This document shows positions 45,864 to 58,670 of a stretch of 64,000 bases of DNA, piece by piece. The notes beneath the pieces are model-generated. The model made no database searches, was not told the DNA's origin, and was given only the letters and a program-made list of their open reading frames with translations. Source of the DNA: Dryobates pubescens (lineage: Eukaryota; Chordata; Aves; Piciformes; Picidae); assembly GCF_014839835.1 (NCBI RefSeq), contig NC_071646.1:124001-188000 (forward strand), written 5' to 3'. Positions within the stretch are counted from its first letter, which is position 1. Each line of letters opens with the position of its first letter. The position numbers were made by a program, and so were the translations under genes.

Positions 45864-48800
45864 CTAGTTGGTCGGCTCTGCAGCCTTGGTGTCCACATCT
45901 GGAGATGGTGGCATGCTGCTGTCCCCACCATTGCTCACATTTTCCTTGCTGCTGTCCTTCTTGGGGTCGCTGCCTTTATCCTCTACCTTCTGCTTGAGTC
46001 TGAGGGAGGAATCTTGTCGGGAGAGAAGGGGCTGGTAGCCAGCAAAGCCTCCTCCGCTCACCGTGCGCTTGTCTGGGGACAGACAGAGAAGAGAGCTGTT
46101 TCCCTGGGGTCCCAGTTGTGTCCTGGGTCTCCTTGTCAGAGACATTGGGGTATCTTTTCTGAAAGGTGGGGGGTCTTCCAGCCCCTGGGTACCCCAGAAC
46201 AGGGAAGATGGGTGGGAGAGGTAGGTAAGAGAGGTTGTGGAGTCTCCTCTGGAGAGCTTCCAATCCCCCTTGGCCATTGTGATCCTGGGCAAGGTGTGGG
46301 TGCCCTGCTTTAGTAGGGGGGTTGGCCTGGGTGATCTCAAGAGGTCCCTTCCAACCCCTCCATGCTGGGATTCTGTAAGCCCAGGCCCCAGTGTGAGCAT
46401 GCTGCAGAGGGGCAGGGAGGGTGTGGTGGCTGCTGCCTTACCTCCTGGCCCGATGGGGTGCATCAGGCGGTTCATCTGCACGTTCCAGTGCTTGACATTG
46501 GTGCTGGCCTGGCGCAGCTTCCGCTGGGCTGCCTGCAAGGGGCAGAGGGGTGAGCTGGCAGTCCCACAGCCCCCGCCTGGGGCTGCAGGCAGGAGCCTCC
46601 CTCCCTGCACTGGAGGCTTCCCCTGCGATGGAGACTCAGCTCATCCTCCTCTAGGTCTTCTACTCCTCCTCCAGTCCTCCCCCTGCACACACTGCCACTG
46701 CTGACACTGAGCTGCACACTGACACTGTGCCCTCAGGGCAGAACACCCCTGTCCCATCCCCCCAGGGCAGGACACCCTTCTCCCACCCCATGCCTGTGAA
46801 TTGCACAGCTCAGAAACTCCCCGAGACAAGGCCATCTTGGTCCACAAGCTGCAGCGTCCTCCCCATTATGGAGGTGACAGTGAGGGCTGGGAAGTCCCCT
46901 GAGGCTTGCAGGGTGAAGGACGTGGCACCACTGTGAGGCTCACCATGACATCTTGGTCCACCCTCTGCCTGTTCACTCTCACTTCTTCCAGCTGCTTCTG
47001 TGCCTCTTCCAGACACTTGTTCTTGTTCTCCATCTCCTGCTTGAGGACTTGCTTCTCCTGCTGAGTTTTGATGATATATTCCTCTTGCTCTTCCTTCAGC
47101 TTCATCAGCTGCTTCAGCTTCTCCTCTTCCTCAGCCAGTAGCCTGTCCACAAAAAGCAAGAGGTGAGGATGACCCCCTGCCACTCCATTCACCAGCTTCC
47201 CCCATCCCTGCCAGCAGACTGAGCACACTCCAGTCCAATCTAGGGAGCACTCCACTGCCCTGGGGGGCATATCCCCATGTCCCACCACTGCCTTGGGCAT
47301 GGGGCTGCTCACAGAGGGGCAGCAGGGATGCCCTGGTCCTACCTGGCCTGGGCATATCTCACGGCCTCCTCGTCCTGCCGTGCCTTCACCTCCTGCTGCA
47401 AGGCCTCCTGCAGCCGCTGCTGCATGGCCTCCAGCTCCAGGATGCGTCTGCGCTGCCGCTCGGCCTCCGCTTCCTTCAGGACCATCTCTGCCTGCATGGA
47501 GGCACGAGCCTGCGCCGGGGAGAGGACCCAGCAGCATGGGTGCCTGGTAGGGTCACCACCACCATCCCCAGGGCCCCCTTTCCCCCTCATGCCCGAGTGT
47601 ACAGGGCCAGACGTCTCCCACAGCTGGGAGAGCCTGTGGAGAGCGCTCCAGAGGAGGCTGTTTCCCTGCTCAGAAATGGGCTCCCTGGTCATCCCAGCAC
47701 CAGCACTCACCTCTCACCTGCCCACCACCTTCTTACCCCCCCGAGCAGGTTGTCCTCAACTCCTGCTCCTCAAGTACCTCACACGTCTGTGGTGACCCCT
47801 CCCATCCCTCATGCTCAGCTCACAGCCCCCAGGAGCCCAGAGGTGATGGGTAGCAGCAGCATGGTTACAAGAGCAGGACATGCTCCTAAAAGCTCCTCCA
47901 AACCCCTTTGGGCTGCCATGGGCAATGGAAGGGCTTCCCCATGAGCCCTGCAGTTACCCAGCCCAGGGCACCCACCCCGTGAGGGAAGCAGTCCTGCGGC
48001 ATGACACAAGGCAAGGACACTCCCACCTGCTCAGCCTCCCGCAGCTGGATCTCCAGGGTCCTCTGCATCTCCTCATGCTGCTGCCTGCGCCGCTGCTCCT
48101 CCTCCTGCAGGAGTATCTCTGCCTGCCGTTGGGCTTCCTTGAGCAGCTCCAGCTCCTGCAGCTTCCTCTCCTTCTCCTCCTGCAGCTGCTTGAGCCGCTG
48201 CGTCTCCTCCTCCTTGGCTGCCTTGCGCTGCTCCCGCTGCTCCCGCTGCTCCCTGCGCTTCTGCTTCAGGTCTTTGTGCAGGGACCTCTTGCCCTCGGCC
48301 TGAAGCCGGATGGCCGTCTGGATGGCTGGAGAGGGAGGGGGCCGGTCAGCGGGACACGGCGGCGAGGAGGGGGATCTGGGAAAGGGCACAGGGTGGGCAC
48401 AGACCGAGCGTCCACTCCTGGCGCTGCCGCGTGTCGGAGGCACTCATCTCGTAGGTGCGGGCCGGGGTCCGCACGCAGAACAGGCACCGCTTGCCGTCGC
48501 GGTCGGGCAGCACCTGCGGGGACAGGACAGCGACGGCGTCACCGCTGTGCCCCGCCTCGCCCCCCCGCCCGCTGGCGTCCCCCATGCCCACGGGTGCCAG
48601 GAGCTCTGTTCTTGGGTTCTCCTTCCTAGGGCCGGAAGGGCATCTGCTGTCCCCGAGCTGAGCGCGGCCCAGGCCGCACCTCCACGCAGCAATGCTTGTC
48701 CAAGGCGATGCTGCCCTTCTCCTCCCGCCGCTCCTCGCTGCTGTAGTAGGACAGGACGCTGGGCTTCAGCGTGAACCACCGCTCCGACCAGCTCCTCCTC

Positions 48801-51800
48801 AGCTGGCCCTTCTTCCAGAGGTAGCCCTGCGCCCGAGAGACACCGGGATCAGAACGGGGATGGGGTTTGTGTCCCAGGACACCTGGGCTCCTTGTGCCCC
48901 AGGACTTGTGGGCTCCTTGCCTGTTTGAGCACATCCTTGATGACCTCCTGGTACACCTCCTCCACAGCCATGCTGACAGCCTCTTGCTCGATGCCCCGCA
49001 GGAACCGCCCCGAGTTCACCATGTCCAGGAACTGCCAGACCGTCAGCCCTCCCTGCCCCTGTGGCTCCTGGCACAGGTAATCTTCCAGCTCACAGGGGTT
49101 CAGCTCCACATTCATGGCTGTGCAGATCTTCTTCAGCAGGTATTCCACCTGTGGGGAAGAGGAACTCAGATGAGAGCCACCACCACCCCACTGACCGTTC
49201 TGGAGAGCCCAAGACCAGATCTCTTTCTAGCCTGGAGGTGCAGGACTCTTATCCCAGAGGTATCACCCCAGGTATCACCCCTTGTGCCAGTCGATGGTCA
49301 TGGCCAAGGTGGTCAAAGGAGCAGGCAGGCTCAGGAAGTTGACAGTGATTTAGATCCTGACCACGGCTGGGAGGTTGTTCCTTTAACCACAATGCTGAGC
49401 TGTTTTGGCCTGTTTGCAGGAGTTGAGTGCCAGAGGGAGGGCAGAGCAGTGCTGCCAGAAAGGTGTCTCCAACCCTGGCCCTGACCTCTGCACTGCTGCT
49501 TTCCACCTGACGTCAGAAAAAGCTGTGAAAGAGCAGAGGGAGCGAGAGGCCCCCAGAGGAGATGAAACTCTCAGTAGATGTCTTTTGAAAAAGGCTGGAG
49601 TGGTTGGCAGGTGTCAGGAAGACTTCCTTCAGCTTAGGTTTTGCTGCCACTTCTCCTCTACCCATGAAGTGGGGCCCACTTTGGCTGGGTGACTGTAGAG
49701 AGGAGAACCACAGCAGAGTCCCCACACCCAGCTGGATTTTTTCAGCAGGCAAAGGGCAGGAATTATTTCAGGGCATCTCTTTTTTTGTGTTTTCTAAGCT
49801 CAGCCTCGTGAGCCCAAAGCTGATTCAGTCTGCCATGGGCTGGGGAACAGGAAGCAGCCCTCTGGGGAGCAGGAAGTGCGGTTGCCCTCCTCCAGCTGCA
49901 GCCCTGGGCTGCTGCTCTGGCTCTGCCTTTTTTGGGTTTCTTTCTTTGGCTTTTCTGCTGATCTCAGGAGGTTTGGTGGGGCAGAAGCAGGCAGCAGCTG
50001 CCCCCCAAGATGAGCAATTCCTGGTGAGGCTGCTCTTAGCTGCTGAGTTTGTCCCTCCTCCCCAGATCTGCTCACCTTCTCCTGGGGGTTTGAGCTGAGA
50101 ACCTCCCCCTCCAAACGCAGGGTGGAATGTGGGGATTTGGAGATTACTGCCAGAGGCTTTGCTGGGCAGCTGGGGCAGCCTGGCTCTTGCCTCTCTGGGT
50201 CACAGAATCTCCCACTGGTTTGGGCTGGGAGGGACATCCCCAACTAGAGCGGGTTGGGCTGCTCAGAGACCCAAACAACCTGACCTGAAATGGTGCCAGG
50301 GTGCTGAGCAGGAGGTGAGTATCTGCTAGGGGTGGGCACAGAGAGGGACAGGTGGGTCTGCTCTGCCACTGCCTTCATGGTGACATGGGCTGAGAGCAGC
50401 ACAAAGGGGGACAGCCTTGTCCAGCCTGAGGAGCAGCCTCCCATTGTGCCAGACTTTCATGGGGGGTTGTCATCTCTCCTCCTGACAGAAATCAGGAGTC
50501 CTCCAACACCATACTCGACTCAATCCTTGGGTGTGAGGTGGAAGGGCTTGAGGCAAATGACCAGCCCCAGGAGGAGCTGAGCTGCAGCTGCTCCTTGGTT
50601 GGAGCTCTGAGAACTGGCATATTCATTTCACAGCAGGCAAGAGCTTGTTGGCATCGGCTTGAGCCATGGACGGGCACCGTGGACCAGCCCAAACCGCATC
50701 CTCTGAGACACCTCTGTGTGAGAGGCATCAGCATTTTGGAGGGGCCCTCCCAGCTACCCCCACCTCTCCCTGGGCAGCAGGAGTAGCTGTGGGCATAGTG
50801 GGGAGTGTCCAGGGCAGACAGGCCCCTCTGCCACCCCTGGGCTGCTCTCTGTCACACCCCAGAGGCACCGCATCTTGCAGGATGTGGTGGGCCCTGCCAG
50901 GAAGTGATAGCAGAATGTGTCATACCCACGTGGGGCTCTGCCAGCATGAAGAGCCCTGGAAGGAAGGGGATGACAGGCAGGAAGAGGCAGGTCCTACCTC
51001 ATCTGACACCATGACCAGAGGGTATTTGTCTTCAGACAGAAAGTTGAAGAGACACCAGAGCTTGAAGGCATCTTGGTGGGACACAACACTGTTGCCGTTC
51101 CGGTCAGCCTTGTAATTCTTCTTGGCTGTCAGTGTCCAGCAGAGCTCATCGAAGTGCTCCTTGACAAAAGCTCCTTCCTCCACCTGTGGGCAGGAGTTGG
51201 GGGTGAGCCAGGTGCTGCAAGACTATGGAGGGGAGGTTGGGGGGAAGAAACTAACAGCTGAAATCTCCTGTCCTAGCCAGTGAGAAGCACAAGGTCATTG
51301 ACCCACGATACCACAGCATGTGTCCCCAGCACAGGTCCCTTAGCAAGGTGTCCTGGCTAGCAGAGAAGATGCTACAGGATCACTGCAGCACTCAGCACTG
51401 TGGCATGGCCATGGTGGCTCAGCCATGTCCTAACAGAGTCTGCAGCACCAGCAGGAGCCTCATGGTGAAGCACACACAGCACTGCTTGATGCCCTCCCAA
51501 GTGCCTCCATGGCTCTGGGTTGTTCTTGTTATCCCAGCTGACCATAAAGAGGAGCTGGGGCTCAGTGAGAAGAAGCCATGGCCCCTGGGCAGGCAGCAGT
51601 AGAAGGAGGGAGGGAGGAAGGTCACTTCCATCACACTCAGCCCTGCTGTCTGTGAGCTTTTGTGACCACTTGCTGGGTACACAATTTTAGTGTGGCATTG
51701 GTGAACTGTGATGGGGACCAAGAGAGCCTGGCTGCATCTGACTGCTCCATCCCAGCTACATGAGCAAGCATGAGGGCAAGCCTCAGCCTGCAGCAGCAGA

Positions 51801-54800
51801 GCTGGAGCAGAACCTCTGGGTGGTGGAAAGCTGAGTGCCCCTCTTACTAGGAAAAGCCACTTCCCATTTCAGGCTGCCTCTGGGATTTTATTAGCCATGG
51901 TGAAACCAGAAGGAGGAGGTTTAAAAGTCATTTTTGACCCAGCTTTTCCCAACAGAGGTTGGACCAGATGATCCTTGAGGTCCTCTCCAACATGCTGTTC
52001 TGTAATTAACCACATGGGAAACTGGAAGGGTTTTGACTGCTCTGTGATGGAGAGGTTGGGCTGGGCTGAGCTGACCTTGGACAGCTGCCTGACCCAGGCA
52101 GATGGAGCTGGGAAGGCTCTGCCCTCCCTTGCTGTGGACCAGACCCTGGCAGTTGAGATCAGCATCCCTGGGCCAGGCTGGGCAGCTCCTGACCAGCTCA
52201 GGGCAAGGCAAGATCAACACAGAGACCACCAGGGAACACAATGTGCTGTGGGGAGCATGGCTCAGCCCCGGGGAAGCAGCAGGGGAGGGAAGAGTTACTG
52301 CAGCCAGCTCCAGGCCCTGCTCTTTCCAGCACACAGTGGAGGAAAGCTCTGGGCCAGTTTTCTTCTCCTCACTGCCTGGAGGAAACAAGCACCCAGCCAG
52401 CAAGGCTTGCTGTGACCAACAAAAGTGCCTCTGAGCCATGTGGGAAGTAGGAAGAAGGCTCCTGCCCCTGCCAGCCTCTGCCCCTGCCAGCCTCTGCCCC
52501 CGCCAGCCTCTGCCCCTGCCAGCCTCTGCTCCCGCCCCCGCCAGCCTCTGCCCCTGCCAGCCTCTGCTCCCGCCAGCCTCTGCTCCTGCCCCTGCCAGCC
52601 TCTGCCCCCGCCAGCCTCTGCTCCTGCCCCTGCCAGCCTCTGCTCCCGCCCCTGCCAGCCTCTGCTCCCGCCCCCGCCAGCCTCTGCTCCTGCCCCCGCC
52701 AGCCTCTGCTCCTGCCCCCGCCAGCCTCTGCTCCCGCCCCCGCCAGCCTCTGCTCCTGCCCCCGCCAGCCTCTGCTCCCGCCCCCGCCAGCCTCTGCCCC
52801 TGCCAGCCTCTGCCCCTGCCAGCCTCTGCCCCCGCCAGCCTCTGCTCCCGCCCCCGCCAGCCTCTGCTCCCGCCCCCGCCAGCCTCTGCTCCTGCCCCCG
52901 CCAGCCTCTGCTCCTGCCCCCGCCAGCCTCTGCTCCTGCCCCTGCCAGCCTCTGCTCCTGCCCCCGCCAGCCTCTGCTCCCGCCCCCGCCAGCCTCTGCT
53001 CCTGCCCCCGCCAGCCTCTGCTCCTGCCCCCGCCAGCCTCTGCTCCTGCCCCTGCCAGCCTCTGCTCCTGCCCCTGCCAGCCTCTGCTCCCGCCCCCGCC
53101 AGCCTCTGCCCCTGCCCGCCTCTGCTCCTGCCCCCTGCCAGCCTCTGCTCCCGCCCCTGCCAGCCTCTGCTCCCGCCCCAGCCAGCCTCTGCTCCTGCCC
53201 CCGCCAGCCTCTGCTCCTGCCCCCGCCAGCCTCTGCTCCTGCCCCCGCCAGCCTCTGCCCCCGCCAGCCTCTGCTCCTGCCCCCGCCAGCCTCTGCTCCT
53301 GCCCCCGCCAGCCTCTGCCCCCGCCAGCCTCTGCTCCCGCCCCCGCCAGCCTCTGCTCCTGCCAGCCTCTGCTCCTGCCCCTGCCAGCCTCTGCTCCTGC
53401 CCCCGCCAGCCTCTGCTCCTGCCCCCGCCAGCCTCTGCCCCCGCCAGCCTCTGCTCCTGCCCCCGCCAGCCTCTGCTCCTGCCCCCGCCAGCCTCTGCTC
53501 CCGCCAGCCTCTGCTCCCGCCCCCGCCAGCCTCTGCTCCTGCCAGCCTCTGCTCCTGCCCCCGCCAGCCTCTGCTCCTGCCCCCGCCAGCCTCTGCTCCT
53601 GCCCCCGCCAGCCTCTGCCCCCGCCAGCCTCTGCTCCTGCCCCCGCCAGCCTCTGCTCCTGCCCCTGCCAGCCTCTGCTCCTGCCCCTGCCAGCCTCTGC
53701 TCCCGCCCCCGCCAGCCTCTGCCCCTGCCAGCCTCTGCTCCTGCCCCCTGCCAGCCTCTGCTCCCGCCCCTGCCAGCCTCTGCTCCCGCCCCAGCCAGCC
53801 TCTGCTCCTGCCCCCGCCCGCCTCTGCTCCTGCCCCCGCCAGCCTCGGCTCCTGCCCCCGCCAGCCTCTGCCCCCGCCAGCCTCTGCTCCCGCCCCCGCC
53901 AGCCTCTGCTCCTGCCCCCGCCAGCCTCTGCTCCTCCTGCTCTTCGCCAGATGAGGCCACCCCTCTGATTTGAGCAGAGGTGGAGAGGACAAAGGGGCTG
54001 GTTTCTCTCCCTGAGCCCTTCAGGACATGTGGGCTGAGATGCTCCCCCGCACCCAGCCCTGATGGCAGGGGCTGACATCAGTCCCGTCATGGAGATGCTG
54101 AGTGTGAACGTCCTCACCTGCTCTGCATCCACAGAATCACAGAACCTCAGCTGGGTTGCGCTGCACGAGACCTTCAAAGTCCATCCAGTCCAACCCCCTG
54201 CAGCTAGAGCAGGTTGCTCAGAGTCCCAGACACCCTACCCTGGAATGGTTCCAGGGATGGGATATCCACCACTTCTCTGGGCAATCGGGGCCAGGGTCTC
54301 GCCATCCTCAGTGCTCCCCAACTTTCCCTACCCTTTTTCCACCCATCGAGACACAGGATCTCCAGAAGCAGAGGGCAGTGAGCCGTGGTGCTCCCCTGGG
54401 ATGCTGAGGTGTCTCCACCTGAGATGCAGCAGGTCTGGGTGGATGTCCCAGGGCTCACCTTGTCCAGGATGTACTTGTTGAGGTAGGGCATGTAGCCCTG
54501 GCTGGACACTGGCCCGTCGTCATCATCACGGAAATGCTCCTCCAGCGCCACGGGGTCGTGGGGGATGCACAGCACTGTGTACAGGTTGTGGGACAGCACC
54601 TGGCCGAGCACAAGGCATGGGGAGAAAGTGAATGACTGAGCTCCAACTCTGTCCCAACACATCCCCATGGTGCCACCCACCCACTTCAGGACCATGCCCC
54701 CCTGTTTGGCACCACCCCCTGCAGCCACAGCGCTGAGGTTCGGGTTTGGCAGAGGGATGGCAGAACCCTCCTGAGTGTGAACCTCAACACCATTTAAAAT

Positions 54801-57800
54801 GGGCAGAAATTGTTGTTTTGGGGCTTTTTTATTTGATTTATTGGCATGTGGGGAACTTTGTGCTGTTGCTTTTCCAAAGGGCTGGTACAAGCATTCCAGT
54901 TTTGATCTAGAGAAGATGCTGAGCCACCCCAAGCCGTGCAGTTGGGCAGCTTTCCGCAGCAACCTCTTGAGCTAACGACAGCTCCCAGCCTGGCCGTGGT
55001 AGTTTTGGGCCAGAGTGGCACAGCAAGATGCAAAGATGAAAAAATGAAACATTTATAGGACACTGGAGAGAAGTTTAGTCTGGAATGGAAGCAGACAATG
55101 CAGATCTGTTGACACCATCTCCAGAAGCAGGTTGTGAGCAGCTTGCCAAGGTTCCAAGGGAAGATGGTGTGCAGCACTCCTGCTCCTCTCCGTGCAGGGC
55201 TGGAAATTTCCTCCCAGCAGGAGAGGAGCTGCTGGAGGCCATGCAGCTGAAGACAGTTCTTGCTCAACCAGATTTTCTTTCTCTTTTCCACCTTCTGGAC
55301 CGATGTTATCAGCAGGACTCCACCCTGTGCACCAGCACCCAGTGGCTGTAGCCCAGAGCACTGCTGCTACAGCTGCACCTTTCAGGGGCCACACTGGAGT
55401 GGAGAGGGATGGGAACACCCTGGGCATCCTCCCAGGTAGCAAACAAATCTGTCAGGATGGATTAAAAGCTTGGGAATCGCTCGCTGCTCCCCCTTTCCAA
55501 CATGGGCCCTTGTCCTCATCCCTGGCAGCTGCTCTCTTTTGTGTGCCCCTGGCTATGGACAGCACTCTGAGCCCCTCCATCCTCCTGGAGTGGTTACCTA
55601 CAAAGTGGAAGTAGGGCAGGGTGGGGAGCAAAGCCCTGGGCAGGCTGAGGGTGGATGCATTGAGCTGGGGCTGCCCCAGCCCCACAGGAGAGGAGAGGTG
55701 GGAAAGCCCCCACCAGGCTCTGAGAGGAGGGGAAGGTGATGGAGGAGAAGGGAAGGGACGCTCTGCGAGTGGGTTGGTGACACAATCGTTCCCCTGCAGC
55801 ACGCAGGGCATGGCTGGGGGGGACAGAGGTCTGCCTGATACCCCCAAGCACCCCAAATCCTTCCTAGCACCAGCCCTGATGCTGTTCTGCACCCTCTGCT
55901 CTCCTGCCCCACCTCACCCCTCACTCCCACCCCTGCCGACCCAGCCAGAGCCAGGGGTGGAATATTTAAGGTGCCTGGAGAATGCAGCTCCTCTTCCTCT
56001 GCCCCGTGGGTGATGCCTGGGGCGATGCCAGGGCTGGGGCTGCCCTTTTGGGGTGGAGCCTAGCTCCCTGTGTTAAACACAAATCCCTCTGGCCTCGGGG
56101 AGCAACAGCAGGGGACTGAGGCTTCTGAAAGCGTGCAGGGAGTGTTGCTGCTGCCTCGGTTTCCCTCTGTACAAGCAGACCTGTCCTTCTAAGACAATCA
56201 AAGCTTCTGTGGAGTTGGGGATGCAGGGAATCCTTTCCATGGGGATCCCCAGCACCAGAAGCCTTTGCCAGCAGTGAGGGTCCCTTGAGCTGCCCACACA
56301 GCTGCCATCCGTCAGCCAGCACCTGTGGAGCTGGGGAGTCGCTCCCTGAGCCTGGCCAGGGAAGCTGTGATGGCATGGAGAGGACAAACACTCCTCCAGG
56401 AGCAGGGCTGCTGTGTACCCGCACTGGGGACAGGCCTCCCTGACCTCTCTCCACGTAGCACTCACTCACCAGTCTGTCCTTCCTTCCTGTGCAGCTCCAC
56501 ACCTACACTCACGTGCCCAGAACTCAACTGCTTCAACCCAACAGCTTCCCACAGCTTCCCCACCGTGCTCTGAAGTGCCGCTGAATCTACCTGGGCAGCT
56601 GCCTGGAGAGAGCCTGGGGGAGCAAAGCTCCCAGCAAAGCCCCTCCCAGCTCCTGGGGCTGCTTTTGTTTCAGTAGGTGCAAATGCTGTGAGCATCAACA
56701 TTTCTCCCACCCTTCTTCAAGACCCTTCTTGCCTGGGTGAGGGAGCAGAGCACAACCCAGGAGAAGTTTGGAGAGTGCAAGGCCACTGTGGCTTTAACAC
56801 TTCACTGCTGAAGCTGGTGAGACCCTGGATTTCTTCTCTCTGGACCAGCAGAATTGGCTTGCACAGGCTGAGGCAAACCTGAGCCAAAGTCTGGCAGCAA
56901 TGAGTGATGGAAATGAGCTGGCCTCAGCCTCAAGTCACCCAGAGCTGTGCTGCAGCACACAGCAGCGCAGCCCAACCCATCCCCTCACCCAACGCGGGCG
57001 GCAAAGCAGCAGGGGTGAATCTCCTTTCCCCTCCAAAATGTCATCCTGGGCAAAACCACTGAGGAGACTCTGTCCCCAGCACCCCCACAGCCTCTGCACG
57101 GGGGGTTGCAGGCCCTGGTCCCCCCCGCACACTCTCTAGGGAATTGCTGCGGCCTCAGTGCTGAGCTTGCTCACAGCAGCACTGCTGGGGCTGGGCTCCA
57201 GACACAGAGCCTGGGTGCAGGGGATGCTGTGAGGGGAGCACAGCACCTCCCCGGGGATTAGTGAGGGGAATGAGGCCCTGGTCTGCTTTGGGATTTTCCC
57301 TAATTCCCTCAGGTATTCCTGCAGGGCTGAGCAGGCAGCGTGGCTCGCAGGGCACTCGTGCAGGGACTTGCTGGGCCAGGCTGTCGGCTGCAGCCGAGCA
57401 GGAGGAACCTGGCTTCACTGCTTCTCCTCTGGACCTCTGCCAACAGCCCCCTTCATTTTGGGGCAAAGCATGCCCCTACTGCCAAGCCCAGCTCCATCCC
57501 TGCAGGCTGTCCTGGGGGAAGCCCTATAAAACAGAGGCAATAAAGAGGTTTCTGCAGGGCATTTCACAACTTCTCTTGTAGACTGGCAGCAGCTGTCAAG
57601 TTCTGATGCAACCCCTCCCTGCGCTTTGCATGTTTCTAGCTCAGGTCTTGCAGCCCCCTGCTCCAACCTGCAGTTTCAACCCCAGCAGCAGCCAAAGAAC
57701 CAAAACAAGAAAACAAAAGAGGAGTCTTCTGGTTTGCAAAGAGGGAAAAAAAAAACCAACCCACCCCAAATCAGTAATTGTTGGCAAAGCTGAGGCAGAG

Positions 57801-58475
57801 CCTGGCGGAGTCCATCTGACTCCATCCTGGAGGCAAACAGAAAGGTTTTTAAGCCACATAGGTTCTGACAAAGGGCTGAAGGCTGAAGCCTGCTGCAGAG
57901 GTGCTCATGGGGTGGAGGAGCAGAGTGAAGCTCTCTGTTATTTCTGCCCAGACCACTGAGGAGTTTTGTTTAAAACTGGTCGGCCCCTACCTCACGACCT
58001 GCTGGCTGTGCCGGAAGCACCAGCGCGGGTGCCCCGACAAGCAGGAGCACAGGAGGCTGAGTTTGGGCTGCTGGTTGGAGACAAAAAGTGTAAGAGACTG
58101 AAAACACTCCAAAATCAGGATTCCCCTAATTATCAGCTAGAAAATATGCTTCAGCATGAACTGCCCCAACCTGTTTTTAAGAGGGAGATGAGGCAGAGCC
58201 GGAGAACTTCACCAAAAGCAGTGTGGAGGTGACAGCAGGGTCTCATTAATCCTAACATCTAACAATTCCTCCATGGAAACCCAGGAGGGATGAAAAAGCA
58301 TCCCTGGAGCCACTCTGCACACCACCTCCCCACCTGCCAGCCCCAGGCTGGGGCCACCCCAACCCCTCTGAGGACTCACCTTGAGCTGGGATTTGGAGAC
58401 CTTGCCGCTCTTCTCCACGTCCAGGGCGGTGAACGCATACCAGATGGACTTGAGCAGCTCCGCTCGCAGGTCCAT
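45864..58475 (-). CDS. DEF6: DEF6 (IBP/SLAT), Rho-family guanine nucleotide exchange factor
   Basis: DEF6 is a SWAP70-family adaptor and Rac/Cdc42 exchange factor acting downstream of antigen receptors in lymphocytes. Coding exons: 58475-58380, 54599-54459, 51183-50998, 49148-48921, 48826-48680, 48513-48405, 48325-48027, 47509-47343, 47142-46944, 46532-46442, 46072-45864. Phases agree; 623 codons plus stop (human 631). Domains in order: N-terminal EF-hand-like region ([38 protein letters not shown]), an ITAM-like segment ([20 protein letters not shown]), a PH domain from residue 218 ([13 protein letters not shown] to RQRQEWTL), a long coiled coil of roughly residues 315-560 ([13 protein letters not shown] onward), and the conserved [18 protein letters not shown] before a Ser-rich tail. 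The intron after residue 217 has a GC donor. Intron 2 holds a 1.5-kb minisatellite. CR1 pieces lie in introns. The start lies in a CpG-rich block at 58.39-58.66 kb. Confidence 0.97.
46225..46378 (+). mobile_element. CR1 LINE 3' fragment in DEF6 last intron
   Basis: Sense CR1 ending GGGTGATCTCAAGAGGTCCC, TTCCAACCCCTCCATGCTGG and GATTCTGTAA, opposite to DEF6. Confidence 0.85.
50198..50302 (-). mobile_element. CR1 LINE 3' fragment in DEF6 intron 3
   Basis: GTCACAGAATCTCCCACTGG, GGCTGGGAGGGACATCCCCA and GGTTGGGCTGCTCAGAGACC are antisense CR1. Confidence 0.75.
51945..52008 (+). mobile_element. Short CR1 LINE 3' remnant in DEF6 intron 2
   Basis: GAGGTTGGACCAGATGATCC then TTGAGGTCCTCTCCAACATG is the sense CR1 3' end. 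Confidence 0.75.
52461..53937. repeat. Minisatellite in DEF6 intron 2 (22-bp and 16-bp units)
   Basis: About 1.48 kb of tandem units. The common unit is 22 bases, CCTCTGCTCCTGCCCCCGCCAG on the plus strand, i.e. CCTCTG + CTCCTG + CCCCCGCCAG. A 16-base form lacks the middle six bases, and T/C variants occur at two places. Rare variant units (one with an extra C, one with CCCAGCCAG, one with CCCGCCTCTG) recur in the same order near 53131 and 53743, showing a higher-order duplication about 0.61 kb apart. The block has no stop codons in several frames on both strands, which creates false open frames of 500-680 codons. DEF6 pre-mRNA carries the G-rich strand, with a GGGGGC run in most units. Confidence 0.95.
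54130..54345 (-). mobile_element. CR1 LINE 3' fragment in DEF6 intron 2
   Basis: ACAGAATCACAGAACCTCAG, then AAGTCCATCCAGTCCAACCC and GGATGGGATATCCACCACTT are antisense CR1. It ends about 115 bases downstream of exon 2. Confidence 0.85.
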
Positions 58476-58670
58476 GGCGACAGGCGGCGGCGGCAGAGGC
58501 GGCTCCGTCGAGGCCGAGGATCCGGTTCCAGGAAGCCGCCTGCCCCGGCGGCCCCGGGCGGCGGGGGACGCGCGAAGCAGCAGCGCCATCTGCTTGGGCA
58601 CACCGCGGAGCAGCCGCGGGGCACATCGCGGCCCCACGGGACACATCGCTGGGCTTCTCCCTCCCCACGG
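58380..58670 (-). promoter_or_regulatory. CpG-rich DEF6 exon 1 and promoter
   Basis: GGC-repeat and CpG-dense DNA covers the first coding exon and about 200 bases upstream of the DEF6 ATG. I see no TATA box. The transcription start is inferred to lie at 58.5-58.65 kb. Confidence 0.55.

Noticed and set aside
51921-54177. Open frames of 500-680 codons on both strands, rich in Gly, Arg, Ala or Pro, Ala, Ser
   Set aside because: They are produced by a stop-free 22/16-base minisatellite in DEF6 intron 2, occur in several frames at once and have no start context or homology.
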